Source of the DNA: Saussurea involucrata
Taxonomy: Eukaryota > Streptophyta > Magnoliopsida > Asterales > Asteraceae
Length of the DNA: 64,000 nucleotides
Reading direction: 5' to 3'
Assembly: GCA_033807775.1 (NCBI GenBank)
Contig: CM066314.1
Span: forward strand, 35,079,001 to 35,143,000
Under the pieces are notes generated by a model, which was not told the DNA's origin, did no database searches, and saw only the letters and a list, made by a program, of their open reading frames with translations. Shown here in pieces: positions 27,747 to 38,269 of the stretch. The first letter of the stretch is position 1, and each line of letters starts with the position of its first letter. The position numbers and the translations under genes were made by a program.

Positions 27747-28519
27747 GGTATCCAATATTTCGTACCCCACGGTGAAACAAACGTTTCATGCCGTACTACA
27801 ACAAAAACAATAAACATTTATTGAATGCTAAACAGAGTAAAACAAAGCATCTTAATAACGGCAATCAACGTTACAAAATTACAAACAATAATGCGTTAAC
27901 ATAAAATCATAAGTAACAATAATTACAAAGAATAATTACACACAACTAACAAGCACAACAAATTTTCATAAGTTACAAATAGAGCAAAAAACACAGTTTC
28001 GTAATATTTTTTTGTATTTTTCATATGAAAAAACCGTACAAGAAGTTACCACACCTACGGTTACACCCCAATTTCATAACAACTTTCTCATATCAATTTT
28101 CACATGTGAAAAACGTGTTATATATGTAAACCCATATTTTCATGGCAGAATACATACAACAACAAAATTAAAAAAACATTAAATCACAAAAATATAATAC
28201 CTATGAAAAATTAACAATTACATATAATACCCGGTTATTGAAAGTTTACGTGCTTTACAAATTTGTTAAATAATTGGTGAAAATTCGCAAAAAAATAGAC
28301 GTGATCTTTACAAGCTTGTGAAAAAAACTTACGTTTATTGATTGGTGTAACGTCAAGAGCATCATCACCATCTATTGCATCACTATCATGAATTAAATCT
28401 TCATCACCTTCTTCGTCGAAATCAAGTGCAATAACAAAATCTGCAAGTACATCGTCAACCACCATGTCATCATGTATGGTTTGTTGTTCGTTTTCTTCTT
28501 CTTCCATATTATATGACAT
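27747..28519 (-). pseudogene. N-terminal fragment of a FAR1/MULE-like gene, copy A
   Basis: Exon 1 (28519-28333) encodes MSYNMEEEENEQQ and a very acidic stretch ending TPINK. A GTAAGT donor follows. The acceptor TTGTTGTAG precedes exon 2 (27795-27747), which encodes RHETFVSPWGTKYWIP, resembling the start of FAR1-type/MULE proteins (from memory). The spliced frame stays open. It is cut off at 27746 by an LTR, so the gene is truncated and surely non-functional. Family assignment tentative. Confidence 0.45.
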
Positions 28520-28872
28520 GATGACGGCAATTGTTAAACTAGGAGAAAGAACAAATTTGGTACAAATTTCTGGAACAAAAAACGGTTTTGGGGATGAAGA
28601 TGGTTTTCAAAACGGTTCAATGAAGAAGAAGATGATGAAAAACATGTACTATAAAAAAAAATAAAAAAAAGGATTAAAATCAATCACTTCCTAAAATAAA
28701 GGATAGTTATCCTTATTTATGAAATTTCCGAAAATAAAAAAAATATATGAAAGACTACTTTATTCTTAATGACATATTAATCAAGATTAAAAATCAAGGG
28801 CTAGGATGGGTTTACATAGTTTACACACATTTATAGGTTTACATTTTATTATCCCGCATATATATAGGGGTT

Positions 28873-29720
28873 GGCTCTTTTGTTAACCTAATAACTGGTG
28901 TTAATTATGTGAACCAATCTTAGCCCTTAATCTTTGAAATCTATGGTTGAAATTAATCATGACATATTTGCAATTAATTAAACACTAAAGCTATATAAAC
29001 ATAGGTGAACATTCTTGAACAAGGGTATTTCTTGAAAAGATCACAAATATCTCTTTTATCATTGTTACCGTTACACAATGTGCAATAAGGCTGCGTTTGG
29101 TAAATGGGACGAGACAGGACGGGACAAACACAAGATAAACACTTATCTTATCCAATCCAGTCCAGTTATGCCTTCTTGTTCTGTCATGTCCTGTCTACTC
29201 CTATCCAACTTTATCCTGTCCAGTCCCGCCCAATCATGTTTGCGTGCCAAACACTACCTAAAGAACTACACATCCAGTTACATTATATTCAATAAAAGAC
29301 CAAACAAACATCAATGTGGTTATTTAGTGCAATTCCTCTAAATTACATTTTGGTTGATCTACAATCATATGAACACTTATGAACAATTTTATTGAACACC
29401 ATATGCTTATGAACACCTTATGGCTATGAACACATTCTTATGAACACATATGAGAAAATTCTTATGAAGACCTTATGGTTATGTACACATTCTTATGAAC
29501 ACTTGTGAACGACATTTATTAAAATTCATTAAATACAAGTAACTTAGAAGAATGAATTTCATTTGTAACATCTCATTAAGTACCATAAAAGTAACTTACA
29601 TATAAAAATTATCTTTGCCCTTCATCATTAAATGAAACATTTAAAATAACCTCTGAATGAATCTTATTAGTCCAATAAGTTCACAAAGTTAACACCATAT
29701 TATTGGTTAACAAAAGACCC
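28873..29720. mobile_element. TIR DNA transposon, copy A
   Basis: Left GGCTCTTTTGTTAACC and right GGTTAACAAAAGACCC are inverted repeats that stay similar for about 40 bp (TGGTGTTAA ... GTGAAC). 848 bp, no transposase; contains the MITE at 29089-29258 and a run of TATGAACAC-rich short repeats (29365-29510). Probably MULE-type or other MITE; TSD not clear. Confidence 0.6.
29089..29258. mobile_element. Tourist/PIF-Harbinger-like MITE, copy A
   Basis: GGCTGCGTTTGGTAAA ... GCGTGCCAAACACTACC inverted ends with a TAA duplication on both sides (29086-29088, 29259-29261). 170 bp, nested in the larger TIR element. Confidence 0.6.
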
Positions 29721-30351
29721 TTATGTAACAAACTTTGCAAATCGTTTTAAACCAATTATTGAATTTTTATTTTTTTTCTTTTTTTTTTAAATTATGAAGG
29801 GCTTATATGTCATTTTGAAGTAGAATATTTTATTTTAGGTATTTATCCTTTTTTGGATTGTAAACTCAGTATTCATTTCTCCATCTGTATGATGATCGTT
29901 TTTTGGTCTAACCCTAACCTCAGTGTGTCGGGAAATCGAAAGAGATGGAAGCAAAGAAAAGAAGCATTGGTGTCGATGCAAGAAGGTTGAAAACAATGAA
30001 TACTAAACCAAAGATTCAAGAAAGATCGGTAACACCAAACGGGAGGTCAAGCAACTTGTTCACTAGCAGAAGAAGAACATAAAAACAGCTAGAATCCCAT
30101 TAATCAGCATGGTCAACAGAACTAGTTTGACCAAACTTGCTAACAAGTCGAATACGACTCCATCTCAGAACCATCGAGTGAAAGAGATGGTCGTTAATTT
30201 CAATTTATTGGGTATAAATCAATCAAAAAGCAGCATTTCGTGTCATCTCGGTTTTATATCCGTTTTATTGACCCTTCGTCTCTGTTTTCATCTCATCTCC
30301 GTTCATCCCATTTCATCTTGACCATTGATTAAAGGGATCTACGGTTCCTAG
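29721..30351. other. Intergenic, no supported gene, copy A
   Basis: A short plus-strand ORF from 29945 (MEAKKRSIGVDARRL) and one at 30109 are visible, but lack recognisable domains or splice context. Homopolymer T/A tracts at 29767-29790. Confidence 0.4.
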
Positions 30352-30500
30352 GTGGGTTTTTTTTTCTTCTGAAGTATAGGATATTTATATACGGTAAATG
30401 CAACAATTAAACTCACACACCCTCCTCACCTTTGGTGATGTTTGAACCCCTGACCTCCTAGGAGAACAAAGGCTCCCATACTGCCAGCTAAAGACCCTTT
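30352..30500 (-). mobile_element. tRNA-derived SINE-like element, copy A
   Basis: On the minus strand: box A-like TTTAGCTGGCAGTATGGG followed by box B GGTTCAAACATC, then a non-coding body and an A-rich 3' tail (plus strand TTTTTTTTTTCTTCTG). The spacing of the two Pol III boxes fits plant SINEs. Ends approximate. Confidence 0.5.
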
Positions 30501-30517
30501 GATTCAAATGAAACCAC

Positions 30518-30520
<3 letters not shown>

Positions 30521-30578
<58 letters not shown>
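30521..30578. repeat. (CT)n(TA)n microsatellite, copy A
   Basis: Alternating CT then TA; the run length differs from copy B at 54836-54887. Confidence 0.9.
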
Positions 30579-30582
<4 letters not shown>

Positions 30583-31599
30583 TTGTTAAGAATTTTTAGT
30601 TGAAAACATATCTCATATAGTAAAAAAAGATTAAGTGAGATCGCCTATAAAAAGAAAAGTTTGTTTTAAAGTGCCCATTCCAACGCACTTTAATTAGGTA
30701 TTCGATTTCAAATTTTTTTTTTGTTCTTTTGTTATATGGTGTAGAAAGGTGAGTTGAATTTTGTAAGACTGCGAGTGTTATTAGGATTCACTTGAGAGAT
30801 AGTATGTGTGATCATATGATGGATTTTCCTTTTTAGGTCCGTATTCCAATAATAGAATAGAATCAAAAAATATAATCAAAATTTAACATATTTAGTCATT
30901 TATATTTAGAGGTAGATCTATAGATAGACTGATTTATTTTTTATTCCCCGTTTACAATAAATTTTACATGCATCTATTTTGCACAATATACTCACAGCAA
31001 ACCAATTTAATACATACTATAATTACGAGAACATAATCCTTGACTGAATTAATTGTTTATATGTTGAATTAAATAACAATATTGTTGTTCAGAACCTAAA
31101 ACATGCATGTTACTAACACAATTTTATTATATGATCATATCAAACTTTTTGGCAAAAAAGTAATTATATAAAAAAAGTTTTAAGACTTGTAAATGAAGAA
31201 TAAGAATAACAATATATAAATAAAAAATTAGAGACTGTTTGGTTGTTTTTTCATTATTAAGTCTTATATGGATAAAATTAACTTTATGCATAAAGTTGTT
31301 TGGATGTTTTAATAAAATTGTTGTTTGAATAAACAATAAAAATAACCATTTTACCCGGCAAACGCAAAATAAGGCCATGGAAAATTTGAAGAAAAAGTAC
31401 GTGGTCAATTGTGTGTGGCATATATAGGCAAAGGTATCAAATAAGGACCTTTTGATATATAAATTAACGATACGGAGAAAAGAATCAACAATTCAAACTT
31501 TGTATATATTGTTAAAAGAATCAACAATTCAAACTTAAAAATACATATGTAGAAAGAATGAACAATTCAAACTTCATGAAAGATGACAAGGTATCATGA
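30579..31599. other. Peroxidase downstream flank, no gene, copy A
   Basis: AT-rich. 31035-31190 and 31378-31599 are the sequences partly duplicated at 15222-15420 and 26980-27260. No supported ORF. Confidence 0.5.
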
Positions 31600-32996
31600 T
31601 CAATTTGTTGCTGTACAAACCCTACGGATTTCACCTTGACTTCCGGTTTTTAGCTCAGTATTACCCATCTTCACCATGGATCTTCCAAACTCAACGTCAA
31701 ATCTCATTCCAGGTAACCCCCGAACTCCTAGAAACCTTTGTACGAACCTTTGTGTAGTTGGGTCACTCCAAAGTTTTGCATCGGATTCAAGAACTCCCCG
31801 CCCATTTCTCAAGTTTGCATAGTAGGAATTGTCAAATCTATTAGCACTGCCTGTGTCTAAGCCCACACGTCTCAACCCATCACCTCCATTGGGACAAAGT
31901 GCTCGAAGCTGGGGAAGGAAAGCTTGGTTGATATCTGGGTCAGGTCCATTAGTGTTGTTGAAGTTGTATAGCCTGTAGCTGAAAACGGCACAACCTGCTG
32001 TTCCAATTGTGTGTCCTCCTGGTAAACACAAAGTTACATACATCAGTTCAATTTGGTATCACATATGCAGTCAGTTAATTAACCACTACATAACAGATGA
32101 CTTTTCGTGGGTGATTAACCAGGGATCACCCAAGAAATAGTAATGGTTTGGTAGAATCCAATGTTTTCGGAAAATCAGAAAGTACCCATGGATCACCCAG
32201 AGGGTAATCGGTCATGATTTGCATTACCCACAGAAAATTTACCCATCAACTTTTGTGACGGTTTTACGACGAATCACCCTTTAACGATAGGTTTTTTGTG
32301 AATTTTTACTTTTTAGGTTCTACTTACCAACAAGAGTAACAAGATCTTGGGTGTTAAGACCTTTATCGGCAAACTTTCTGATTTGGACACTAATAGGATC
32401 GTTAAATGCAGGCAAATTTGCAGTATCAGATGCTTGTGAAACCAATCCATCTCTACGCCCGGTTGGCACACCCCAACTAGTTCCACCGCTCTGCATGATG
32501 TCCATGAAACGTTATAATTATTATAAGTATAATAAACTTAAACATGTTATACGCTTACAAAAATATCTTCTTATATTTAATTAATTACCAGGACTACGGA
32601 ATCACGGGCAGCAAGGGCAAGAATATCGGCGCAAGAGACCACTCCAGGGCAAGCTGCTTCAAGCTGGGTCTTCGCAGCATCGATAACTTCAAAGCCTCTC
32701 ATGGCTATGGGGATATTGGGCACCGCGGTCTTTTCAGTTGACGGCCCATCAATAAGGATCGATGCATCACATCCATTAACAAAGCAATCATGGAAGAACA
32801 TTCTTAGTAAACCGGGTCCTGCTCTGGGGTTAGATTGAACACCAGACTGAACTGCAGACCGGACTATGGATTCGACCCTTGGACAAGTGGTCCTGTAGAA
32901 GCCAACCCGAGTGCCTTGGCCTAGAGCCAAGGTGGTTAGGGTCGCTAACAATAGAAATAGCAAGATGGGCATTTTTTTGAGGGAAAAGACCTCCAT
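31600..32996 (-). CDS. Secreted class III peroxidase, copy A
   Basis: Three exons on the minus strand: 32996-32589, 32490-32328, 32018-31600 (408+163+419 nt, 329 codons plus stop), with GT-AG introns. Residues 1-26 are a hydrophobic signal peptide (ILLFLLLATLTTLALG), so it enters the secretory pathway. The distal haem site LLRMFFHDCFVNGCDAS has Arg65 and His69; the proximal haem ligand is His193 in LVTLVGGHTIGTAGC. Eight cysteines (38, 71, 76, 116, 122, 200, 232, 325) match the four conserved disulfides. RDSVVLSGGTSWGVPTGRRD spans intron 1. Uses hydrogen peroxide to oxidise phenolics in apoplast or cell wall; exact substrate unknown. Intron 2 contains a CACTA-like MITE fragment. Length and motifs indicate a functional protein. 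A second copy lies at 55908-57304. Confidence 0.93.
32094..32305. mobile_element. CACTA-end MITE remnant in peroxidase intron 2, copy A
   Basis: Starts CACTACATAACAGATGAC and has GGTGATTAACCAGGGATCAC and GACGAATCACCC, related to the MITE at 51041-51298. The far end is eroded. It sits inside the intron and leaves splice sites intact. Confidence 0.45.
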
Positions 32997-33098
32997 TACT
33001 ATAACTAAGAAAGTATATATTTGATGATTTTATGTGCCAAAGTTAAGTATAAGGTTTGGGAAATGAGATGATGAGAATGGTTGGGAAGGAGGGAGCGT

Positions 33099-33106
33099 AT
33101 TTATAG
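33099..33106 (-). promoter_or_regulatory. Peroxidase TATA box, copy A
   Basis: Minus-strand TATAAATA about 100 bases upstream of the ATG at 32996, a normal plant TATA-to-start distance. Confidence 0.6.
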
Positions 33107-33132
33107 TAGCCTTCCATGTAAATGTTGGAAAA

Positions 33133-33166
33133 AGTCAACAAAGTCGATATTTCTTGAAAAAGTCAA
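33133..33166 (-). promoter_or_regulatory. Two W-box elements upstream of peroxidase, copy A
   Basis: Minus-strand TTGACT occurs at 33138-33133 and 33166-33161, just upstream of the TATA box, both inside GTTGACTTTTTC. WRKY factors bind TTGAC[CT]; stress induction would fit a class III peroxidase but is inference. Confidence 0.4.
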
Positions 33167-33589
33167 CGTAAAAGAAGAGCAACGAAAGAGAAAGTTTCAA
33201 ATTAAAAGATACTATTGAATTTTTAATTCGTGGCGCGGTTTGAAATATTGAACAAAATATTTGCGTGTTGTTTTTTTCTTCTTTCAAGTTACTAGATATC
33301 TACTTAGCACGAAACTCTCGAATCTAAATCTGAACTCGAAAAAATAATATTCAGTTTTATTCTTTATCATACGATGCCAATTTTATGTGATTTTAAATCC
33401 CATATCGGATATACAAAATCCAAGGTTAATAAGGTCAATTGGGAAAAAGAAATCAAGAAGTTTCGCTTGATAGTGAGGTCTTAAAACCCATAACATTTGA
33501 ACATATTGTGAATGTATTGATGATAAAAAAAAGACATAATTTTTAATGTATTTTAGTTAATATACAATTATGTATACTAATATGATTAG
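33167..33589. other. Peroxidase upstream region, no gene, copy A
   Basis: AT-rich promoter-distal sequence. No supported ORF or repeat beyond short A/T runs. Confidence 0.4.
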
Positions 33590-34500
33590 AATGTAAAATG
33601 AAAAATGAAAAATGAAAAAATGGATATAAAAGTAAATTAAATAACTAATTATAATTGACATTTATTGAGATTTTAATACAACTCTACATTTGGCCTTTTT
33701 TCTGAATTCCATTATGTACATAATTATATTTCGGATAACTTGTAAACATAATCCGTCTTCAATTAAAGAAATTATGGGATCACTAAGTAAATTTACAATT
33801 AGGATCTAGTTATTTAAATTTTATGTATTCTGGCTATGAGCAAAGAAGGAAAGAAAATTAAGAGACAAAGAGAGATAGAAAGAAAGAATAGTGACTTTCT
33901 CTCTCCAATTGTAGCTTATGTTTTCATCAATGTTCTAAAAAACTCGTCTTAGGTGCGCCATGGCACCAAGGCTTGGCCTTGCCGCCACGTTAACCCTCTT
34001 GGCATGGATACAAGGTGTCAAACTCGTTATGGCGCGTCGTGGCATGCCATGGCCCGCAATGGCGCGTTATGACGTTACAAATCTGTACTTTCGATTCTTC
34101 GAATATATGCACTTCGAAATTCGTTTAGAATGTGTCCATTACCATATATTAGAATTTAGAAATTCTTTTGTTTATCACTTTATATGAAGTTAAATTGTTA
34201 ATAAATTAATCATTATTGTTCAAGACACTGACATAAACACACACATACACGTTTATATACATGATATTATATATAAATTTGCCGCCTTAAGTCACGCCTT
34301 GGAAAACGCCATGGCCTCGCCGTAACTCGTAAGGCTTGAGGCTTGACCTCGCCGCCACGCCGCGCCTCACGTCATTTAGAACCTTGGTTTTCATTGATCT
34401 TATTCACACATTACAACGCTATTTATACAGAGTACATACTATGAGATTAACACCATTCTATCAGCCTAACTAACTAAGCATCAAGACACATCTGTATATA
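33590..34500. repeat. Repeated segment R1 (partner R2 at 37815-38252), copy A
   Basis: GTAAATTAAATAACTAATTA through TTATTCACACATTACAACGC recurs almost unchanged at 37815-38252. R1 additionally carries the 459-bp hAT-like insertion; R2 shows its empty site. Confidence 0.8.
33928..34386. mobile_element. hAT-like MITE, copy A
   Basis: Ends CAATGTTCTAAA and TTTAGAACCTTG (11 of 12 inverted) with a perfect 8-bp duplication GTTTTCAT (33920-33927 and 34387-34394). The uninterrupted GTTTTCATTGATC at 38138-38150 is the empty site. Interior holds GGCGCG/GCCATGGC-rich sequence and an incidental 75-codon ORF. Confidence 0.8.
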
Positions 34501-35529
34501 TATAAAATCAACAATCAAGAAGAGTTGAGGTGGCATCATGAGAAGTGGGTATTCTCAAATGATGGATTGTAGTTAAACTTTGAGATCTTACATTGATAAG
34601 AAAAGTGGTATAACAATAGAAGAGTTGAGTATATAAAGGATGAGGATAAGTCTTTAAAAACTAAGAGTTGAGGGTCATTTGGCTAAGCATGTCATTTTTA
34701 ACCCCCAAAATTTTAATAAAAAACAGTTATTTTAGTATACATGTTGAACATTCAATATATCAATATAGATTGATAAAAAAAATTATATATCAATAGAAGC
34801 GTCGGTATATAAAAGTTGAGGAGAAGCCTTTGAAAATAAAGGGTCGTTTGACTACACGTCATTTTTAACCCCAATTTTTAATAAAATATATTATTTTTAG
34901 TTTATATCTTTATACATGTAAAAACAACAACCAAGAAAGGTTGAGGTGGTCCCATGAGAATTGAGTATTCTCAAATGATGGATTGTAGTTAAACTTTGAG
35001 TATTCCGCATTAATAAGAAAAGTGATATAACAATAAATGAGTTGGGTATATAAAGTTTTCATTATTATCGACTCTCAATCTTGCCGATTTAATTAAGTTT
35101 GACTCTAAACGTCAAGTTCTACCACTGTTCTAAAAGGCTCGCCGCAACAGCCGCCATGGCGCGCCGTGGCTTAAGGCTTGTGCCTCACGCCACGTTATGC
35201 CTGTGGCACGCCATGGCTCAATGTGCGGTCTTTTATGACGCAATATTTGATTTTTCTTTACATTTTTAATGTCTTATTCCTACTTTTGAATATATATCCC
35301 AATTTAGCTTGTTTATTATCATTGAATTATCGACTGATAGTACAAACATATGTTTTTATATATAATATTATATATGATATAGAAATTTTCCGTTTGAACC
35401 TTAATAAATCATACAAAACCCGCCTCTCGACGTGGTTATCAAAGACTCTATCAAATCTTTGTGCGTCACTTAAGCCGTATTTCGAATCCGCCCCTCTCGA
35501 GGTCACGATCTAATATTAACACTTCAAAG
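34501..35529. repeat. Diverged tandem duplication and second GTTCTAAAA element, copy A
   Basis: The block containing TTCTCAAATGATGGATTGTA and AAACTTTGAG appears at about 34520-34640 and again at 34930-35050. From 35123, CACTGTTCTAAAAGGCTCGCC starts another element of the same GC-rich hAT-like type as 33928-34386; its right end was not found. The 111-codon ORF at 35178 lies within it and has no recognisable domain. Confidence 0.5.
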
Positions 35530-36254
35530 TGATCGACTTATCTGCGTTGAGGTTAAGTCCCGACTCAAGTGACCAATCTCGAGAGTTAGTAACGATGGCT
35601 ACTCCCAAGTGTTGCCTACTAGTCTCAAGTTTGCTCACACCCACACCCAAATGGTGCTTAACTCTTAATTAAAAAGAAAGACATAATAAGATGAAGAGAA
35701 TACATAAAAAGTACTTGCATAAATTTAAAGAGAGAAAAATAAATTACAACTACAATTATCACTACAACTAAAACTATAACTAAAACTACTAAGAACAAGT
35801 GTTTTGCACCTCTACATTGTTCAAGTGATGTTTATAAACGAAAGGCCAAAGCTCCAATTTATAGCTCCATAAAATAAAAACCCAATGGACCAAAACATTC
35901 ATCAATCTTGTAGTTAACAACCAAGGCATGCCTTACTCCAGATTTTCAGGGATTTCAACCCATGCTTCAGCTTAAAATAACATTGTTGTTGCCCATATTT
36001 AAGCTTTGTCCATTGCTGAGAAGAAGTGGTTCGTCGTTGCCCACAGTGAGATGTCCTCGTGCTCACAGTGGGAATCGTTGCACAATATTGAACCCAAAAA
36101 TTGATGCAAATAACCATAAGATGTCCTCAACAACTCCAAATAAAAATAAATTAATAAAAGGAAAAACACGAACACATAACCATAAAACACAACTAAAACA
36201 AAAGAAAAACTCACACAAATGACGTGTAAATAACGCTCAAAATAAGAGTTATCA
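35530..36254 (-). repeat. Athila/Tat-type gypsy 3' LTR, copy A
   Basis: Minus-strand TGATAACTCTTATTTTGAGC starts at 36254, preceded by the purine-rich tract GTTTGGGGGTG, the normal PPT-LTR junction. The end near 35530 is estimated. Similar sequence at 27305-27746. Confidence 0.6.
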
Positions 36255-37812
36255 CACCCCCAAACTTAACTTGTTACTTGTCCCCAAGTAACGAAGAGGA
36301 CAAATATAAAAATAACTGAAGATACGAAATACCAAAAAAGACTAAGTATCATAAATATGATCTTCAATTTTTCTTTTTTTTTCTTTTATTTATTTATTTT
36401 GCATCTTAAATGCCTTGATTGAAAATATCCATAGTTTTTCGTAATTTTTCCACGATGTTTTTTTTATTGCACTTTGATTTTCATATGCTAAGCTATAATT
36501 CACCCATCTTATGATAATTGACTTTGCAAACTTAGATCCAAAGGACTTTGAAGGGTTAGTGTTTATGGTTTCTCACTTTTCTTACATTTTTCATCTTCCC
36601 CTAAACTTGTCTTTTTGGGTTACACAAAAAAAAATATTTCTACTACGTGTTTGATGTGTTATTCCCAACTTTGTTTTTCACCTCAACGTGTCGATTTCAG
36701 CTATTTGTATATTCTTGTTTTTATCCCTCCAATTTTTTGAAGGATGTAGCTCTTTTTTTCAACACTTGAGTTTTCACCCCGAACTTAAAATACTCAATAT
36801 CTTTCATTGTGGAGGGAATTGTAAGACTCAAAGGCTTGGGTAAAGCAACATAGGAAAAGTGTATTGACCAAGTGTTTAGAAAAAAGGCCCATGTCATTTC
36901 TAGAATTTCAAAGTTTAATCAATATGTATATCGGGAAATTGGTTGCTTAGTTCTAGAAATCTATGAGTGGTGGATAGATTATTCAAACTATGAAACTTTA
37001 AATCTAAGGATATAAGATGCATGAGATTTTTTTTTTGCTTTTTTTGTTTTTTTATCCCAAAAACTCTTGATACTAGTCGAAAATGAAGAGACTCAAATCA
37101 CACATACAAAAGTGTAAAATAAAAAAACAGAAATTTGGAGTTGAGAGTAAAAAGATAAGTTTGCATCAAGGTTATGTAGGATGTGGTTCACCACCCCACA
37201 TGTGCATCTTCAAAAGTGGAGTGGGTTCAAGATTATAGACACCTCCACCGTACCAAAACTTTTTCCAACAAGTCCATCACCCAAAGAACACGATCTAGGC
37301 AAAATTTCCGAGCTCTTGATCACACAACTCCTCCCAACGGTCCATGACATGATCCCGGTAGGAGCATTGTGGTCACAAAAAGAAAGCTGCATAATATGAG
37401 CAAAAATAATTAAGTTAGGATTTTTAGCATCTTGAAGCACTTCTTCACTATTTGGAAGGCTTGTTCATGTGTGCTCAAAATTTGCCTAAAAAATCTCCAA
37501 CTCTTTCTTAACACCACTCTCATCCTTACCAACACATTTTGATTTTTCATTCTCACTTGGTAAGGAACCTTGACTTTGATGTTTCAACTCGTCGACTAGT
37601 TGTCCCATCTTAGTGTTTAAGGATTCAAAAGAGGATTTGAAAATTCCCAAAAATGTTGTAAAATTTTCTGTTAAGCTTGGGAAAACATTTTCAAAAGAGT
37701 GAGACGGTTGTTCAAAAATATTCTCGGGTGGGTTATTAGAAACAAAGGACGTAAATCCATGGTGCGGATCACTCCCTTGAAAATCATAATAATCAAAATT
37801 CCCCTCCCATGA
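36255..37812 (-). pseudogene. Internal remnant of Athila/Tat-type element with gag scrap, copy A
   Basis: Minus strand 37812-37486 has an open stretch reading SLNTKMGQLVDELKHQSQGS and LPSENEKSK, resembling the end of Athila-type gag (QMGQLA ... QGSLPSN). It stops at TAG 37486-37488. The remaining 1.2 kb to the PPT is non-coding with a 76-codon ORF (37210-37440) I do not recognise. Protease, RT and integrase are absent, so a deleted or non-autonomous element. Confidence 0.5.
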
Positions 37813-37814
37813 TT

Positions 37815-38252
37815 AGGATGTAAAATGCAAAATGAAAAAAATGGATATAAAAGTAAATTAAATAACTAATTATAATTGACATTTATTGAGATTTTAATAC
37901 AACTCTACATTTGGCCTTTTTTTTAATTCCGTTATGTACATAATTATATTCTGGATAACTTGTAAACATAATCCGTCTTCAATTAAAGAAATTATGGGAT
38001 CACTAAGTAAATTTACAATTAGGATCTAGTTATTTAAATTTTATGTATTCTGGCTATGAGCAGAGAAGGAAAGAAAATTAAGAGAGAGAGATAGAAAGAA
38101 AGAATAGAGACTTTCTCTCTCCAATTGTAGCTTATGTTTTCATTGATCTTATTCACACATTACAACGCTATTTATACAGAGTACAAACTATGAGATTAAC
38201 ACCATTCTGTCAGCCTAACTAACTAAGCTTCTAGAAACATCAAGACACATAT
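37815..38252. repeat. Repeated segment R2, copy A
   Basis: Near-identical to 33590-34500 without the hAT-like insert; joins the Athila-type remnant to the copia remnant. Confidence 0.8.
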
Positions 38253-38269
38253 GCACATTAATATAACAC

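Noticed and set aside
27400..27817. ORFs of 104-108 codons on both strands (also 51719-52136, 35962-36222)
   Set aside because: They lie in an Athila/Tat-type LTR and are open by chance on both strands.
30430..30500. A genuine tRNA gene
   Set aside because: Box A/B-like motifs are present but no cloverleaf or anticodon arm could be formed; a SINE fits better.
35178..35513. 111-codon plus-strand ORF (also 59486-59821)
   Set aside because: Lies inside a GTTCTAAAA-type MITE and AT-rich DNA with no recognisable domain. Conserved only because the region is duplicated.
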